Positions 8,298 to 16,689 of a DNA stretch of 38,007 nt are shown here, piece by piece (position 1 is the first letter of the stretch; each line of letters opens with the position of its first letter). The stretch is from Clostridia bacterium. GTDB lineage: Bacteria > Bacillota > Clostridia > Oscillospirales > Acutalibacteraceae. Location: assembly GCA_017410585.1 (NCBI GenBank), contig JAFQQM010000045.1, positions 1 to 38,007 on the forward strand. The letters are read 5' to 3'. The notes under the pieces were generated by a model that saw only the letters and a program-made list of their open reading frames with translations, was not told where the DNA came from and made no database searches. The position numbers and the translations under genes are program-made.

Positions 8298-8326
8298 TTG
8301 CGAAATCGGCTCGCTTATGGTATACC
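8298..8326 (+). promoter_or_regulatory. Extended -10 promoter of the THUMP methyltransferase gene
   Basis: The -35 is TTGCGA (8298-8303), the spacer 17 bases and the -10 TATACC (8321-8326) with TGG before it. The -10 sits in a perfect 14-bp palindrome, TATGGTATACCATA. The sequence closely resembles the MFS promoter at 16626-16654. Confidence 0.7.
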
Positions 8327-8357
8327 ATAAGGGAATCCAATGAAACGGAGTTATTCT

Positions 8358-9470
8358 ATGGATATGATTTTTTCCGCCCCCTGCCTGTTTGGTATCGAGG
8401 GCATTTTGGGGGACGAATTGCGGCGAATGGGCGCCGCCGACGTCCGCCCCGAAAACGGACGGGTGCTGTTTAAGGGGGATGAATCGATGCTGGCGCGCGC
8501 CAACATCGGCTCTCGCTATGCCGAGCGCATCCAGATCTTGATGGGGCAGTTTCCGGCCGTCACCTTTGAACAGTTGTTTCAAGGGGTCAAGGCGTTGCCG
8601 TGGGAAGCGTTTATCGGCAAGACCGACGCTTTTCCGATCAAGGGTTGGTCGCTAAATTCCACCCTGCACAGCGTGCCGGATTGCCAAGCCATCGTCAAAA
8701 AAGCGATCGTTGAACGGCTGAAAACGGCCTACCGCGTCGATTGGTTTGAGGAGACCGGCTCGGTCTTTCAGGTGCAAGTTACCATTTTGAAAGATCAAGT
8801 CAGCGTGTTGTTGGATACCACCGGTGCCGGTTTGCACAAGCGCGGCTACCGCCAGAACGCGATGGAAGCCCCCATCAAGGAGACGTTGGCCGCCGCTATC
8901 GGTGACGTGATGCGCGTCCGACGGGCAGAGCGCGTGGTCGACCCGTGTTGCGGGTCGGGGACGTTGCTTATCGAGGCAGGATTGGCCGCGGCGAGGATCG
9001 CCCCCGGTATCCGCCGCCGCTTCGTCTCGCAAGGTTGGGATTGCCTGCCCGAATCGGTGTGGACCGCCGAGCGCGAGCGCGCCCGCGAAATGGAATTGGC
9101 GGATAACCGGACCCTGCTGGTCGGTAGCGATATCGACCAAGCCGCCTTGCGGCTATGCCGCGAAAATGCCGTTAAAGCCGGTGTCGGCGACAAACTGACC
9201 GCCGCCTGCCGCGATCTGCGGGATTTCCAACCGGAAGGCGACAGCGGCGTGGTGCTGTGCAATCCCCCTTACGGCGAACGTCTCGGAGACAAGGCCGCCG
9301 CCCAAGCGCTCATCCGCACGATGGGCAAGGTATTCGTTCCCAAGACCGGCTGGAGTTACGGCATCATCAGTCCGGACGAGGAGTTTGAAAAACTGTTCGG
9401 ACGCCCTGCCAACAAGCGCCGCAAGTTATACAACGGAATGCTGAAATGTAACTTGTATTTGTATTTCTGA
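8358..9470 (+). CDS. THUMP domain class I SAM-dependent RNA methyltransferase (RlmL/YpsC-like)
   Basis: A 370-residue protein of the RlmL/YpsC family, which makes N2-methylguanosine in 23S rRNA. The N-terminal ~160 residues are a ferredoxin-like plus THUMP RNA-binding module. The Rossmann methyltransferase domain has motif I VDPCCGSGTLLIEA (about 194-207) and motif IV NPPYGERLG (302-310), the N-P-P-Y signature of amino-group methylation. Length matches the single-domain Firmicutes form, not the bifunctional E. coli RlmKL. The start at 8358 has GGAG at 7 bases; the earlier ATG at 8340 has no site. It is divergent from rlmB, giving two ribosomal RNA modification genes around one promoter region. 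Historical annotations as N6-adenine DNA methylase are likely wrong. Confidence 0.87.
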   Translation: MDMIFSAPCLFGIEGILGDELRRMGAADVRPENGRVLFKGDESMLARANIGSRYAERIQILMGQFPAVTFEQLFQGVKALPWEAFIGKTDAFPIKGWSLNSTLHSVPDCQAIVKKAIVERLKTAYRVDWFEETGSVFQVQVTILKDQVSVLLDTTGAGLHKRGYRQNAMEAPIKETLAAAIGDVMRVRRAERVVDPCCGSGTLLIEAGLAAARIAPGIRRRFVSQGWDCLPESVWTAERERAREMELADNRTLLVGSDIDQAALRLCRENAVKAGVGDKLTAACRDLRDFQPEGDSGVVLCNPPYGERLGDKAAAQALIRTMGKVFVPKTGWSYGIISPDEEFEKLFGRPANKRRKLYNGMLKCNLYLYF

Positions 9471-9486
9471 CCGTGATTATCCCTCT

Positions 9487-9514
9487 CATATTCCGCCTAT
9501 ACTGCTCATAGAAT
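9487..9514 (+). promoter_or_regulatory. Sigma-E-like (mother-cell) promoter upstream of DUF2508-bofA
   Basis: CATATT (9487-9492), 14 bases, then CATAGAAT (9507-9514). This fits the Bacillus sigma-E consensus (about -35 KMATATT, 14-15 bases, -10 CATACAHT) at all but one or two positions. The gene order DUF2508-bofA, a sporulation locus, supports the assignment. Confidence 0.6.
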
Positions 9515-9542
9515 GAAGCAATAAAGGCGAGGTGAGAGGGAT

Positions 9543-9806
9543 ATGTTTTTTTCCAGATTAAAAGAGCAACTGGTGCGGGAACCGGCGGCAGATACCGCCA
9601 TTGAGGATGCGCTTTTTGAGGTGCGCGAACAAATGGCGCTGGTACGCAGTCGGTTTGCGTGGGAGCGCGACAGCGACCTCATCGAAGCGTGTATTTACGA
9701 GATGGAAGCACTGGATGCCCGCCAGCGGTATCTGCTCGGTTTGGCGCGTTCGCAGGATCTGCGGGCGGTGCGGCTGCGCTGTCTCAGCGGGGAGGGGGTC
9801 AAATGA
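9543..9806 (+). CDS. DUF2508 family protein (YaaL-like)
   Basis: An 87-residue soluble, mostly helical protein. It matches the DUF2508/YaaL family in length, charge pattern and position next to bofA; the core is the ALFEVREQMALVRSRF region followed by DSDLIEACIYEMEALDARQRYLL. The family has no known biochemical role, but it is conserved beside bofA in spore formers. Its stop codon overlaps the bofA start (ATGA), so the two are translationally coupled. The sigma-E-like promoter upstream suggests mother-cell expression. Confidence 0.8.
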   Translation: MFFSRLKEQLVREPAADTAIEDALFEVREQMALVRSRFAWERDSDLIEACIYEMEALDARQRYLLGLARSQDLRAVRLRCLSGEGVK

Positions 9807-10069
9807 GCGGATGGACCATCACACTGCTCGCGGCGATCGGCGGTGGCGGTCTGCTGGCCGTGGCCGTCGCGTTGCTGAAAAGCAAGCGGCCGCTCCGGCG
9901 GCTGTTGGCTACCGCTTTACAAGGACTTTGCGCGATGGCGGCGGTCAACGTCACCGGCATCTTTACCGGCGTTTCGCTCGGACTCGGATGGCTGACCGGC
10001 GGGGTAGCAATGTTGCTCGGCTTACCCGGTGTGGCGGGGCTTCTCTTGGCGCGGTTGCTGTTTTTATGA
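9803..10069 (+). CDS. bofA: Pro-sigma-K processing inhibitor BofA family protein
   Basis: An 88-residue membrane protein with two to three hydrophobic segments (about 5-22, 36-56 and 60-87). BofA holds the intramembrane protease SpoIVFB inactive in the outer forespore membrane until signalled, delaying sigma-K activation. Supporting signs are the size, the C-terminal glycine/leucine-rich segment LGLGWLTGGVAMLLGLPGVAG (conserved VNxxxG...N/G-GxPG pattern of the family), and the DUF2508 neighbour. It starts at the ATG of the ATGA overlap with the preceding gene, with GGAGGGGG upstream. Confidence 0.82.
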   Translation: MSGWTITLLAAIGGGGLLAVAVALLKSKRPLRRLLATALQGLCAMAAVNVTGIFTGVSLGLGWLTGGVAMLLGLPGVAGLLLARLLFL

Positions 10070-10084
10070 ATTTTCCGAAACTGC

Positions 10085-10113
10085 TTGACAAACGAAAAAA
10101 AGAGGACTATAAT
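10085..10113 (+). promoter_or_regulatory. Consensus sigma-A promoter of the T-box/trpB transcript
   Basis: Perfect consensus TTGACA (10085-10090), 17 bases, TATAAT (10108-10113). Such a strong promoter is expected where control is by attenuation downstream. Transcription should start near 10120. Confidence 0.92.
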
Positions 10114-10119
10114 GAACGC

Positions 10120-10368
10120 AAATCAAGCAAAACCGTTGAGCAGGAGTAGTAGACCCGACCTTGCTTTTTCAGAGAGCCGCAAGTTGGTGGAAATGCGGTA
10201 AAAGTCAAGCGGGAGGAATGGACCTGCGAGGGCAAGCCGAACGAAGCGATTTTCAGTAGGTAAGACGCGTCATCCCCGTTAACGGATGGTAAGGTGCGGT
10301 CGCAAAGACCGAAGCCGGGTGGTACCGCAGGAAATATCCTGTCCCGTGTTATGCGGGACAGGTTTTTT
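10120..10368 (+). promoter_or_regulatory. Tryptophan T-box riboswitch (UGG specifier)
   Basis: A T-box leader reads the charging state of a tRNA and lets transcription continue when the tRNA is uncharged. Visible parts are the Stem I distal AGAGAGCCGC...GTTGGTGGAAATGCGG elements (10171-10198), the specifier stretch GGAA-TGG-ACC with the tryptophan codon at 10219-10221, and the T-box core GGGTGGTACCGC (10317-10328) that pairs with the tRNA acceptor end. A terminator stem follows. The UGG codon agrees with trpB downstream. Confidence 0.93.
10338..10368 (+). terminator. T-box regulated intrinsic terminator
   Basis: A 9-bp stem CCTGTCCCG/CGGGACAGG (10338-10346 with 10354-10362) is followed by TTTTTT. 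It forms when tRNA-Trp is charged. From 10369 to 10492 the leader continues without a gene I can support; it contains short complementary CCCC/GGGG tracts and the trpB ribosome binding site AAGGAG. Confidence 0.9.
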
Positions 10369-10492
10369 ATTTTGAAAGCGAGGCGTATGAAGAATGCATA
10401 CCAACGAATGGCTGACCCCATGCGCCGTCGGGGTGCGATGGCGCGGCTGACAGCCTATCCCCCCGAAACCAAAATAAAAGGAGATTTTAGCC

Positions 10493-11722
10493 ATGAACAA
10501 GTACAAAGATTTTGATAATTACTTAAAGGAATATCCCGATGACAAGGGCTATTTCGGCGAATACGGCGGCAGTTTTCTTCCGCCGGAACTGGTGCCGGTG
10601 TTTGAAGAGGCCGCCGATTCGTACGAGGCGATCTGCCACAACGCCCAGTTCATCAACGAACTGCGCCGCATCCGCAAGGAATTCCAAGGCCGTCCGACGC
10701 CGGTGTACCACTGCGAGCGGCTGTCCAAGAAATTCGGCAACTGCCAGATCTACCTCAAGCGCGAAGATCTCAACCATACCGGCGCGCACAAACTCAACCA
10801 CTGTATGGGTGAGGGTCTGGTCGCCAAGTTTATGGGCAAGAAAAAGTTGATCGCCGAGACCGGCGCGGGTCAGCACGGTGTGGCGATTGCCACCGCCGCC
10901 GCCTACTTCGGGATGGAATGCGACGTGTATATGGGCGAGGTGGATATCGCCAAACAGCACCCCAACGTCATCCGTATGAAGATGCTGGGAGCGAACGTCA
11001 TTCCGGTCACCCACGGCTTAAAAACGCTCAAAGAAGCGGTGGACGCCGCTTTTGAAGCGTATCTGAAGGAATACAAGACCGCCATCTATTGCATCGGCTC
11101 GGCACTCGGTCCGCATCCCTTCCCCAAGATGGTACGCGATTTCCAATCGGTCATCGGCATCGAAGCGCGTGAGCAGTTCCTCGAAATGACCGGCATTATG
11201 CCGGATGCGGTGTGTGCTTGCGTCGGCGGCGGTTCCAACTCGCTGGGGATGTTCACCCCGTTCCTCGCCGATCCGGTGGAGATCTACGGCATCGAGCCGC
11301 TCGGCCGCGGCAACGCGGTCGGTGACCACGCCGCCACCATGAAATTCGGCACCAAAGGCCGTCTGCACGGCTTTGAAAGTTATCTGTTGCAGGATGAAAA
11401 CGGCGAGCCGCTTCCCGTGTATTCCATCGCCAGCGGTCTGGATTATCCGGGCGTCGGTCCGGAGCACGCCTTCCTGCGGGATGCCGGTCGCGTGCATTAC
11501 GAGACGGTGTCGGACGAAGAAGCGATGGAAGCATTCTTTATGCTCTCCCGCTGCGAGGGCATCATCCCCGCCATCGAAAGCGCCCACGCGGTCGCCTACG
11601 CCATCCGCTACGCGAAGGAACATCCCCACGGTTCGATTCTCGCCTGCCTCTCCGGTCGCGGCGATAAAGACATCGACTACGTCTACGAAAACTACGGTTG
11701 CGGCGAAAAATTCAATCTGTAA
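10493..11722 (+). CDS. trpB: Tryptophan synthase beta chain
   Basis: A 409-residue PLP enzyme that joins indole and L-serine to give L-tryptophan. HTGAHKLNH (about 95-103) carries the PLP-binding lysine K100. AETGAGQHG (121-129) carries the catalytic glutamate E122, and [10 protein letters not shown] (245-254) binds the PLP phosphate. Length and motifs are those of the canonical TrpB1 form that normally partners TrpA. The ribosome binding site is AAGGAG. Neither trpA nor any other trp gene is beside it; the gene stands alone between its own T-box and a strong terminator. Either the remaining pathway is elsewhere or the cell makes tryptophan from salvaged indole. Confidence 0.96.
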   Translation: MNKYKDFDNYLKEYPDDKGYFGEYGGSFLPPELVPVFEEAADSYEAICHNAQFINELRRIRKEFQGRPTPVYHCERLSKKFGNCQIYLKREDLNHTGAHKLNHCMGEGLVAKFMGKKKLIAETGAGQHGVAIATAAAYFGMECDVYMGEVDIAKQHPNVIRMKMLGANVIPVTHGLKTLKEAVDAAFEAYLKEYKTAIYCIGSALGPHPFPKMVRDFQSVIGIEAREQFLEMTGIMPDAVCACVGGGSNSLGMFTPFLADPVEIYGIEPLGRGNAVGDHAATMKFGTKGRLHGFESYLLQDENGEPLPVYSIASGLDYPGVGPEHAFLRDAGRVHYETVSDEEAMEAFFMLSRCEGIIPAIESAHAVAYAIRYAKEHPHGSILACLSGRGDKDIDYVYENYGCGEKFNL

Positions 11723-11730
11723 GCATAATG

Positions 11731-11767
11731 AAAAGATCCCCCTTCGCTCGAAGGGGGATCTTTTTTT
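11731..11767. terminator. Terminator between trpB and the secreted phosphoesterase gene
   Basis: A stem of about 13 bp (AAAGATCCCCCTT and its complement around 11732-11764) with A and T tracts on both sides ends trpB and probably also the convergent minus-strand gene, whose stop codon is at 11773. Confidence 0.93.
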
Positions 11768-11772
11768 GTGAT

Positions 11773-14700
11773 TTATTCGCTGACCACCACGTGTTCGACC
11801 GTGAAGCCGTCCTCGTGGACCGTGACCAGCGTACCGCCCTGTGTCGGGCCTTCACGGTCGTACAGACCGATCTTCAACGCAAAGGTCCAGCGAACGCCGC
11901 CGTAACCGATGCTGACGCTGTTGCGGTGGCTGTGACCGTTAAACACGCCGTCGGTGCCGACCTCCAGCATATACTTATGCAGGTCACCGGCATCCCACGC
12001 AGACTTAAAGATCTCACCGTGGTAACCGAAATCGCCCGGCTGGGCAATATTATCCACACCGATGGTGTAGGTGGGTTCATCCGAATCTTTCTGATAGCAG
12101 GCCGCCTTGGCGCCGTCGATATACTCGGTGGTCGGGATGTGCCACGCCATCAGCGACGGGATGGTCTTGCCCGCCACCTGATTGGTCTGCAACGCCATCG
12201 CCCGATACCACGCGATCTGGGTCGCGGTCAGACCCGCGCGGCGCAACACTTCGGGGTCGGTGGTGTATCCGCAACCGTTGGAGTCAAGCATATACACCGT
12301 GCGCTGCAGTTCGCCGTTCTTGGCAATACCGATAGAATAGTTGCCGTTGCCGACGATCTCGTTGCGGCGGTTGAATACACAGTATTCCGCTTCCGCCAAC
12401 TTCTGGCTCTGCCACGCCACGCCCTTGGCGCTTTCGTTGCAGTGATTGCCGTAGACCGGCGCCCACAGCACCTTTTGCTCTTCCATAAAGTCGATCAGGA
12501 TCTCAAAACTGGTGCCGGCGTCGTCAAACTCACCGTACACCAAGTCACCGGTGATGAGGATCAGATCCGGTTGGGTACGGGCGATGACCTCACGCATCTG
12601 CCCAAACAGCATCTCTTCCATTCGGTCGGGGGCGTAGTCCGCCGTTCCGGCCGTGCCGAGACGGTTGGGGTCGCGCTGTTGCGAACTGTCGATGATCTGC
12701 GGGTCAGAGAGTTGCAGGATCTTGATATCGCGGTCGACGTTCAGATCGATGACGTAGTCGTAGCCGTAGGCATCAAAGTCACCGGACGATACGTAGGCAT
12801 TGTCGGTATCCGCCATACTGAACACGGTAGTACCGTTTGCCGTCTTATCGACCGAGGTGATATAACTGCCGCTTCCGGTCTCACCGATGGTGCCGGTCGG
12901 CAGGCGGTCATCCGCCTTGGTCTCGCCTAATATGAGGTTACGCAACGCCACCAGATCACCGCTGGCCAGCGCCTGCGCACTGCCGGCGGTGCCGTTGAGC
13001 GCCACTCCGCGCTTCAACTGAACAGCATCAATAACGGTAAAGCGGCTGTCCTCGTCCACGTCGTTGGGGCGATACAGCGTGACCTGCTGGGTCATGGTCG
13101 CCGTACCGAAGCGGTACACCACCGTATGCGTACCCGACTTGGACAGGGTCACCGTGCCGGACATCGGTTGCCCGTTGACGCTGTCCACGTTCCCCAGCAC
13201 CAGCGGGATATCCGACGTATCGACCGTCATCGGCGGCATGGTGGCCGCCTCGTTCAGCGCCAACGTCACCCACGCGGTGCCGTTCCACTGCATCATCACC
13301 GGCGCAAACTCGACGTACTGATTATCCAGCACGTAGCGGCCGTACACCATCACGATATCCCCCACCGCGGCCGTATAACCGTAGTCGACCAAGCAGACGT
13401 AATAGGCGCCTTGCCCGTATTTCTTCAAGGCGATACGATGGTGCGAACCGTTGACGTACGCACCGCTTACACCATCGTCAGCGGGATAGATGTAGGTACC
13501 CCAACTGGTATCCACCGGCATACTGTCGGTAGTCAGTACGTAGATGCCCCGATTATCGACCGAAGAAGCCGCGATACCGCTATTATAGGTCAGCGTCACG
13601 TTTTCGCCGGCGCAAATGACGTAACTGCTCAGCGACACGCCGTACGCGTTGACGTACAACGTCTGGTCGGCGCGGAGAGTCATGGTGTTGCCTGCATCAC
13701 TGCGCAGGATCTCACCCGCGGCAAACACCACGGTGAAGTTGCCCTCCGGCAACTGAGCCGCCGGAATCACCAACTTGAAACTGCCGAAATCGGTCTTGAG
13801 CATAGTCAGACCGGTCACCGCCGCACCGCCGATGGTCATAGCCGGCGTCGCGTAGACCGCTTCGTTCGGATTGCCGAGAATGCCGGTAGTCGGCTTGAGG
13901 AACAGTTCGAGGTCGCCGTCGGCGTTGATGCCGCTTTTCTCCATCTCGCTGAGTCCAAACACAAACGGGTTCAAGACCTCGTTCGGGTCGATGAAATCCA
14001 CCTGCTCAAAGGTGGCGGAGTCGCCGTCGTTGCCGTAGATCAGCAGGGCGTTGCCCAGCGTCGGCGCATTGAGGATAAAGGCGTTACCGCCGTCTACCTG
14101 CGTACCGTTGATGTACACCGACAGCACGGCATCGTCCTTTTCGCCGTCCGAATCCTTATCGATATAATCCAGTTGCAGGCCCAGACGATAGGTCTGATCC
14201 AGAGCAACGCCGAGAGAGGTCATATTCACGTCAAACAGTTTAACACCGTAGGTGGCGGTGCCTTGCATCAGGTTATGTACCAACAGCACGTTATCCGCAC
14301 GGTGTGCCACACGGATGCCTTCCCACTTGCCCGATTTCCGAGCGGCATAGTCGATAAAGACGAAGTTTTCCACGTCCTCGGCGGTGCCGGGATGACGGGT
14401 CACGTCGATCTCAAACAGATTGCCGCGCAGGGTAATGTCACTGCCCTTCGTGGAAGTGCTCATATTACCGTACTCGCCGGAAGTCAGACCGAAGTCATTG
14501 AGGCTCAAATGCGTCTGGGTCACCATATTGGTCAGCGACAGGGTGTGACCGGTGTTCTCGTAAAACGCCACGTAGTCGCCCAGCGCGGTATCGTTGACCA
14601 CCAACGCATCGTCGGTAATGGCGGTGCCGTTGATATACAGACGCAGCGCGGCGTCGTCCAGACTGCCGTCCGCATCCGCATCGATATAATGCAGCGAAGC

Positions 14701-16488
14701 CGACACCTGCATCACGTCACCCTGCACCAGACCGAGATCGGACAACGCCGTTTTGATCAGGCGGGTAGTACCGTCCGGCGCGTACACGTTGAGCGTGCTG
14801 TCACCGCGGAACAGCAACTGGAAACCGCTACGGGGGGTAGCGGCGGTGCCGCCGAGATAGAAGCGGCCGCCTTCGGCGGTGTTGGCGGTGCCGTCAAAGG
14901 TATGCGCCACACGGAACAAGATCTCCTTGCCGGCCAACGGCGCGGCGTTGGCGGAGGTCAGCACGTGGCAGTAGTCGCCCGCCTCGATGCCGAGGTCGGA
15001 GAGGGTCACGCGGGTGTGTTCCGCACCGCTCACTTCACTCCAAGTGCAGGAATTGCCGCTCTTGGCCACACAGCGGAAAGACGCTTCGGTAAAATCAAGG
15101 ATCGTGTTATCGTAGGAAGATTGGAACTGACCTCGAATGGTAAAGGTCTCGCCGGCGCCGACCGCACGGGAAACACCGTCCAACGGCATCCGCAGGATCC
15201 ATTTGCCCAGACCGCCGCTCTCGCCGTATTTGATGAGGTAAGCATCCGTCAGCAACGCACCGTTTAAGTAGATGCCTCCCTGACCGGAGACCGCGTGGAA
15301 CTGGGTGGTATAATCGGTGGTGGAAGCCGCACCGTCCGCCGCGGACAGATACAGATGCTCCGAGGTATACCGGCCGCTACGGATGGTCAGTTTGACGTCA
15401 CCTTCGGCCACTTCGCCGCCTTCGCCGCCGCCTTCACCGCCACCTTCGCCGCCGCCGGCGGTCTCCACCTGTGCATAAGAGGTCGTACCGGTGCGCTTAA
15501 AATGCACCTCGGCAAACTCAATGACGTAGGACGGATCTTCCGAGCAGGCAAACTTACCGCTGATGGTCACCGTTTGGTCGATCTCCATCAGCAACGTGGC
15601 GTCCGTTTCGCCGGAATAGAAGATCCATTTACCGCCGTTTCCGTCGGTGCCGTATTTATTAAGGCAATAATCGGCAGGGGCCGCGACGCCGTCAATGGTA
15701 ATACTGCCCTCACCCGCCAACGGATAATAGCGGTGGGTGGAGTGGTTGCTACCGCTCGGTGCCGAATCGGCCGCCGACAGATACAGAGCACCGTAACCGT
15801 TTTCGCGACCGGGGCGGATAAACAGTTCCACCCCCGACTCGGTCGCCTCGGTGCCGCCTTCGCCGGAGTCACCGCCGACAAAGGGGGAACCTTCACTTTC
15901 AATAATAATGCTGTCATAATAGACCATACGCGTGCTCTCACTGCCGCGATCGCGGAAAACGACCGCAAAGCGATCCACGTAACCGTCGGTATCCAACGCA
16001 TTGCTATTCGTAACACCCGCGGTGATATCGATCTCCGACCACGCGCCGTAAACGCCGCCGGCAGCAGTATAGGTCGGCGTCGTAACGTTGCTTCCATCCG
16101 TCGCGCCGACGTAAACGCGCAGGTTGGACGCATCGCTTTCCGATCCCGAGGTCAGCGGTGCCACATACATACGTACCTTAACCGAGGTGATCTTGGAGGG
16201 ATCAAGCGGCAATGGGAAATCCACCGCTACGGTCACGTGATTGTTACTTCCCTTGGAAGCCCCCATCACACTGCCGGAAAACCCGGCCGGCACGGCAGAG
16301 GTATCCGCAAGGATCTCCGCAAAAGTTGCCAATCCCGAATTAAGACAAGTGGTTCCGAAATCGGTGCCGTTAAAGTCATACGCCGTCACCGTCGTTTCTG
16401 CCATAACGGCAAACGCCGGCACGGCGCACAGCAACAGACACAGCGCCAAAACGAAGGCGATCCACTTGCGTTTTGATGCAAATTTCAT
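11773..16488 (-). CDS. Large secreted modular protein with C-terminal calcineurin-like metallophosphoesterase and dockerin-like segment
   Basis: A 1571-residue exported protein with a signal peptide (about 1-31, AFA-VMAE cleavage region). Modules: a beta-rich domain (32-205); two similar ~130-residue modules (about 217-344 and 360-493) joined by a Gly/Glu linker; two LamG/concanavalin-like modules that resemble each other (about 493-655 and 659-840); further Ig-like segments to about 1135; a dockerin-like segment (about 1139-1192, NDVDEDSRFTVIDAVQLKRG plus LASGDLVALRNLILG) with weak Ca2+ loops; and a metallophosphoesterase domain from about 1250 with LSDPQ, ITGDLVYG, YGNHC, AWHIP and GHSH metal motifs. 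The first motif has Gln in place of the usual His (DxH to DxQ). No LPXTG or SLH anchor is seen. It likely hydrolyses extracellular phosphoesters while bound to a polymer. Ribosome binding site AGGAGG. Confidence 0.85.
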   Translation of the reverse strand: MKFASKRKWIAFVLALCLLLCAVPAFAVMAETTVTAYDFNGTDFGTTCLNSGLATFAEILADTSAVPAGFSGSVMGASKGSNNHVTVAVDFPLPLDPSKITSVKVRMYVAPLTSGSESDASNLRVYVGATDGSNVTTPTYTAAGGVYGAWSEIDITAGVTNSNALDTDGYVDRFAVVFRDRGSESTRMVYYDSIIIESEGSPFVGGDSGEGGTEATESGVELFIRPGRENGYGALYLSAADSAPSGSNHSTHRYYPLAGEGSITIDGVAAPADYCLNKYGTDGNGGKWIFYSGETDATLLMEIDQTVTISGKFACSEDPSYVIEFAEVHFKRTGTTSYAQVETAGGGEGGGEGGGEGGEVAEGDVKLTIRSGRYTSEHLYLSAADGAASTTDYTTQFHAVSGQGGIYLNGALLTDAYLIKYGESGGLGKWILRMPLDGVSRAVGAGETFTIRGQFQSSYDNTILDFTEASFRCVAKSGNSCTWSEVSGAEHTRVTLSDLGIEAGDYCHVLTSANAAPLAGKEILFRVAHTFDGTANTAEGGRFYLGGTAATPRSGFQLLFRGDSTLNVYAPDGTTRLIKTALSDLGLVQGDVMQVSASLHYIDADADGSLDDAALRLYINGTAITDDALVVNDTALGDYVAFYENTGHTLSLTNMVTQTHLSLNDFGLTSGEYGNMSTSTKGSDITLRGNLFEIDVTRHPGTAEDVENFVFIDYAARKSGKWEGIRVAHRADNVLLVHNLMQGTATYGVKLFDVNMTSLGVALDQTYRLGLQLDYIDKDSDGEKDDAVLSVYINGTQVDGGNAFILNAPTLGNALLIYGNDGDSATFEQVDFIDPNEVLNPFVFGLSEMEKSGINADGDLELFLKPTTGILGNPNEAVYATPAMTIGGAAVTGLTMLKTDFGSFKLVIPAAQLPEGNFTVVFAAGEILRSDAGNTMTLRADQTLYVNAYGVSLSSYVICAGENVTLTYNSGIAASSVDNRGIYVLTTDSMPVDTSWGTYIYPADDGVSGAYVNGSHHRIALKKYGQGAYYVCLVDYGYTAAVGDIVMVYGRYVLDNQYVEFAPVMMQWNGTAWVTLALNEAATMPPMTVDTSDIPLVLGNVDSVNGQPMSGTVTLSKSGTHTVVYRFGTATMTQQVTLYRPNDVDEDSRFTVIDAVQLKRGVALNGTAGSAQALASGDLVALRNLILGETKADDRLPTGTIGETGSGSYITSVDKTANGTTVFSMADTDNAYVSSGDFDAYGYDYVIDLNVDRDIKILQLSDPQIIDSSQQRDPNRLGTAGTADYAPDRMEEMLFGQMREVIARTQPDLILITGDLVYGEFDDAGTSFEILIDFMEEQKVLWAPVYGNHCNESAKGVAWQSQKLAEAEYCVFNRRNEIVGNGNYSIGIAKNGELQRTVYMLDSNGCGYTTDPEVLRRAGLTATQIAWYRAMALQTNQVAGKTIPSLMAWHIPTTEYIDGAKAACYQKDSDEPTYTIGVDNIAQPGDFGYHGEIFKSAWDAGDLHKYMLEVGTDGVFNGHSHRNSVSIGYGGVRWTFALKIGLYDREGPTQGGTLVTVHEDGFTVEHVVVSE
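15411..15456 (-). repeat. Short tandem repeat encoding a Gly-Gly-Glu linker
   Basis: About four imperfect copies of a 9-12 base unit (TTCGCCGCCGCC on the plus strand) encode the flexible GGGEGGGEGGGEGG linker at residues ~344-359 of the secreted protein, between its two duplicated modules. Such a tract can change length by slippage in multiples of three without breaking the frame. Confidence 0.8.
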
Positions 16489-16523
16489 AAAACCAACCTC
16501 CTACACGATTGTCTTTTAATATC

Positions 16524-16552
16524 ATTATAACAAAATATAAAACGGTTGTCTA
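16524..16552 (-). promoter_or_regulatory. Sigma-A promoter of the secreted phosphoesterase gene
   Basis: Minus strand: -35 TAGACA (16547-16552), 17-base spacer, -10 TATAAT (16524-16529) with an extended TGT. The leader to the ATG at 16488 is about 30 bases. The flanking DNA is very AT-rich, unlike the genes. Confidence 0.8.
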
Positions 16553-16625
16553 TCATTTTTTTATGGATCTTGACACTTTTTTATGAATTTTGCGGGATCA
16601 TCCGTCCGAATTTTACAAAAAGCCG

Positions 16626-16654
16626 TTGCGAGTTTGGCTCTATTATGGTATACT
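16626..16654 (+). promoter_or_regulatory. Extended -10 promoter of the MFS-GH2 operon
   Basis: TTGCGA (16626-16631), 17 bases, TATACT (16649-16654) with TGG before the -10. Spacer positions GGCTC..TTATGG are shared with the promoter at 8298-8326, more than sigma-A recognition requires. Confidence 0.75.
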
Positions 16655-16689
16655 TTTGCTGTAATCTGAACATAACAGAGGTGTTACCG

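Noticed and set aside
10387-10515. 42-codon ORF between the T-box terminator and trpB
   Set aside because: Weak ribosome binding site, no tryptophan codons, and it overlaps trpB out of frame. A leader peptide role is not supported.
11698-12930. 410-codon plus-strand ORF
   Set aside because: Starts inside trpB, crosses its terminator and runs antisense to the phosphoesterase gene.
13126-15267. 713-codon plus-strand ORF
   Set aside because: Antisense to the secreted phosphoesterase gene. It lacks a ribosome binding site and has a composition typical of the complement of a GC-rich gene.
15411-15456. Tandem repeats as a CRISPR array
   Set aside because: Units are 9-12 bases, without spacers, in frame within a coding sequence.
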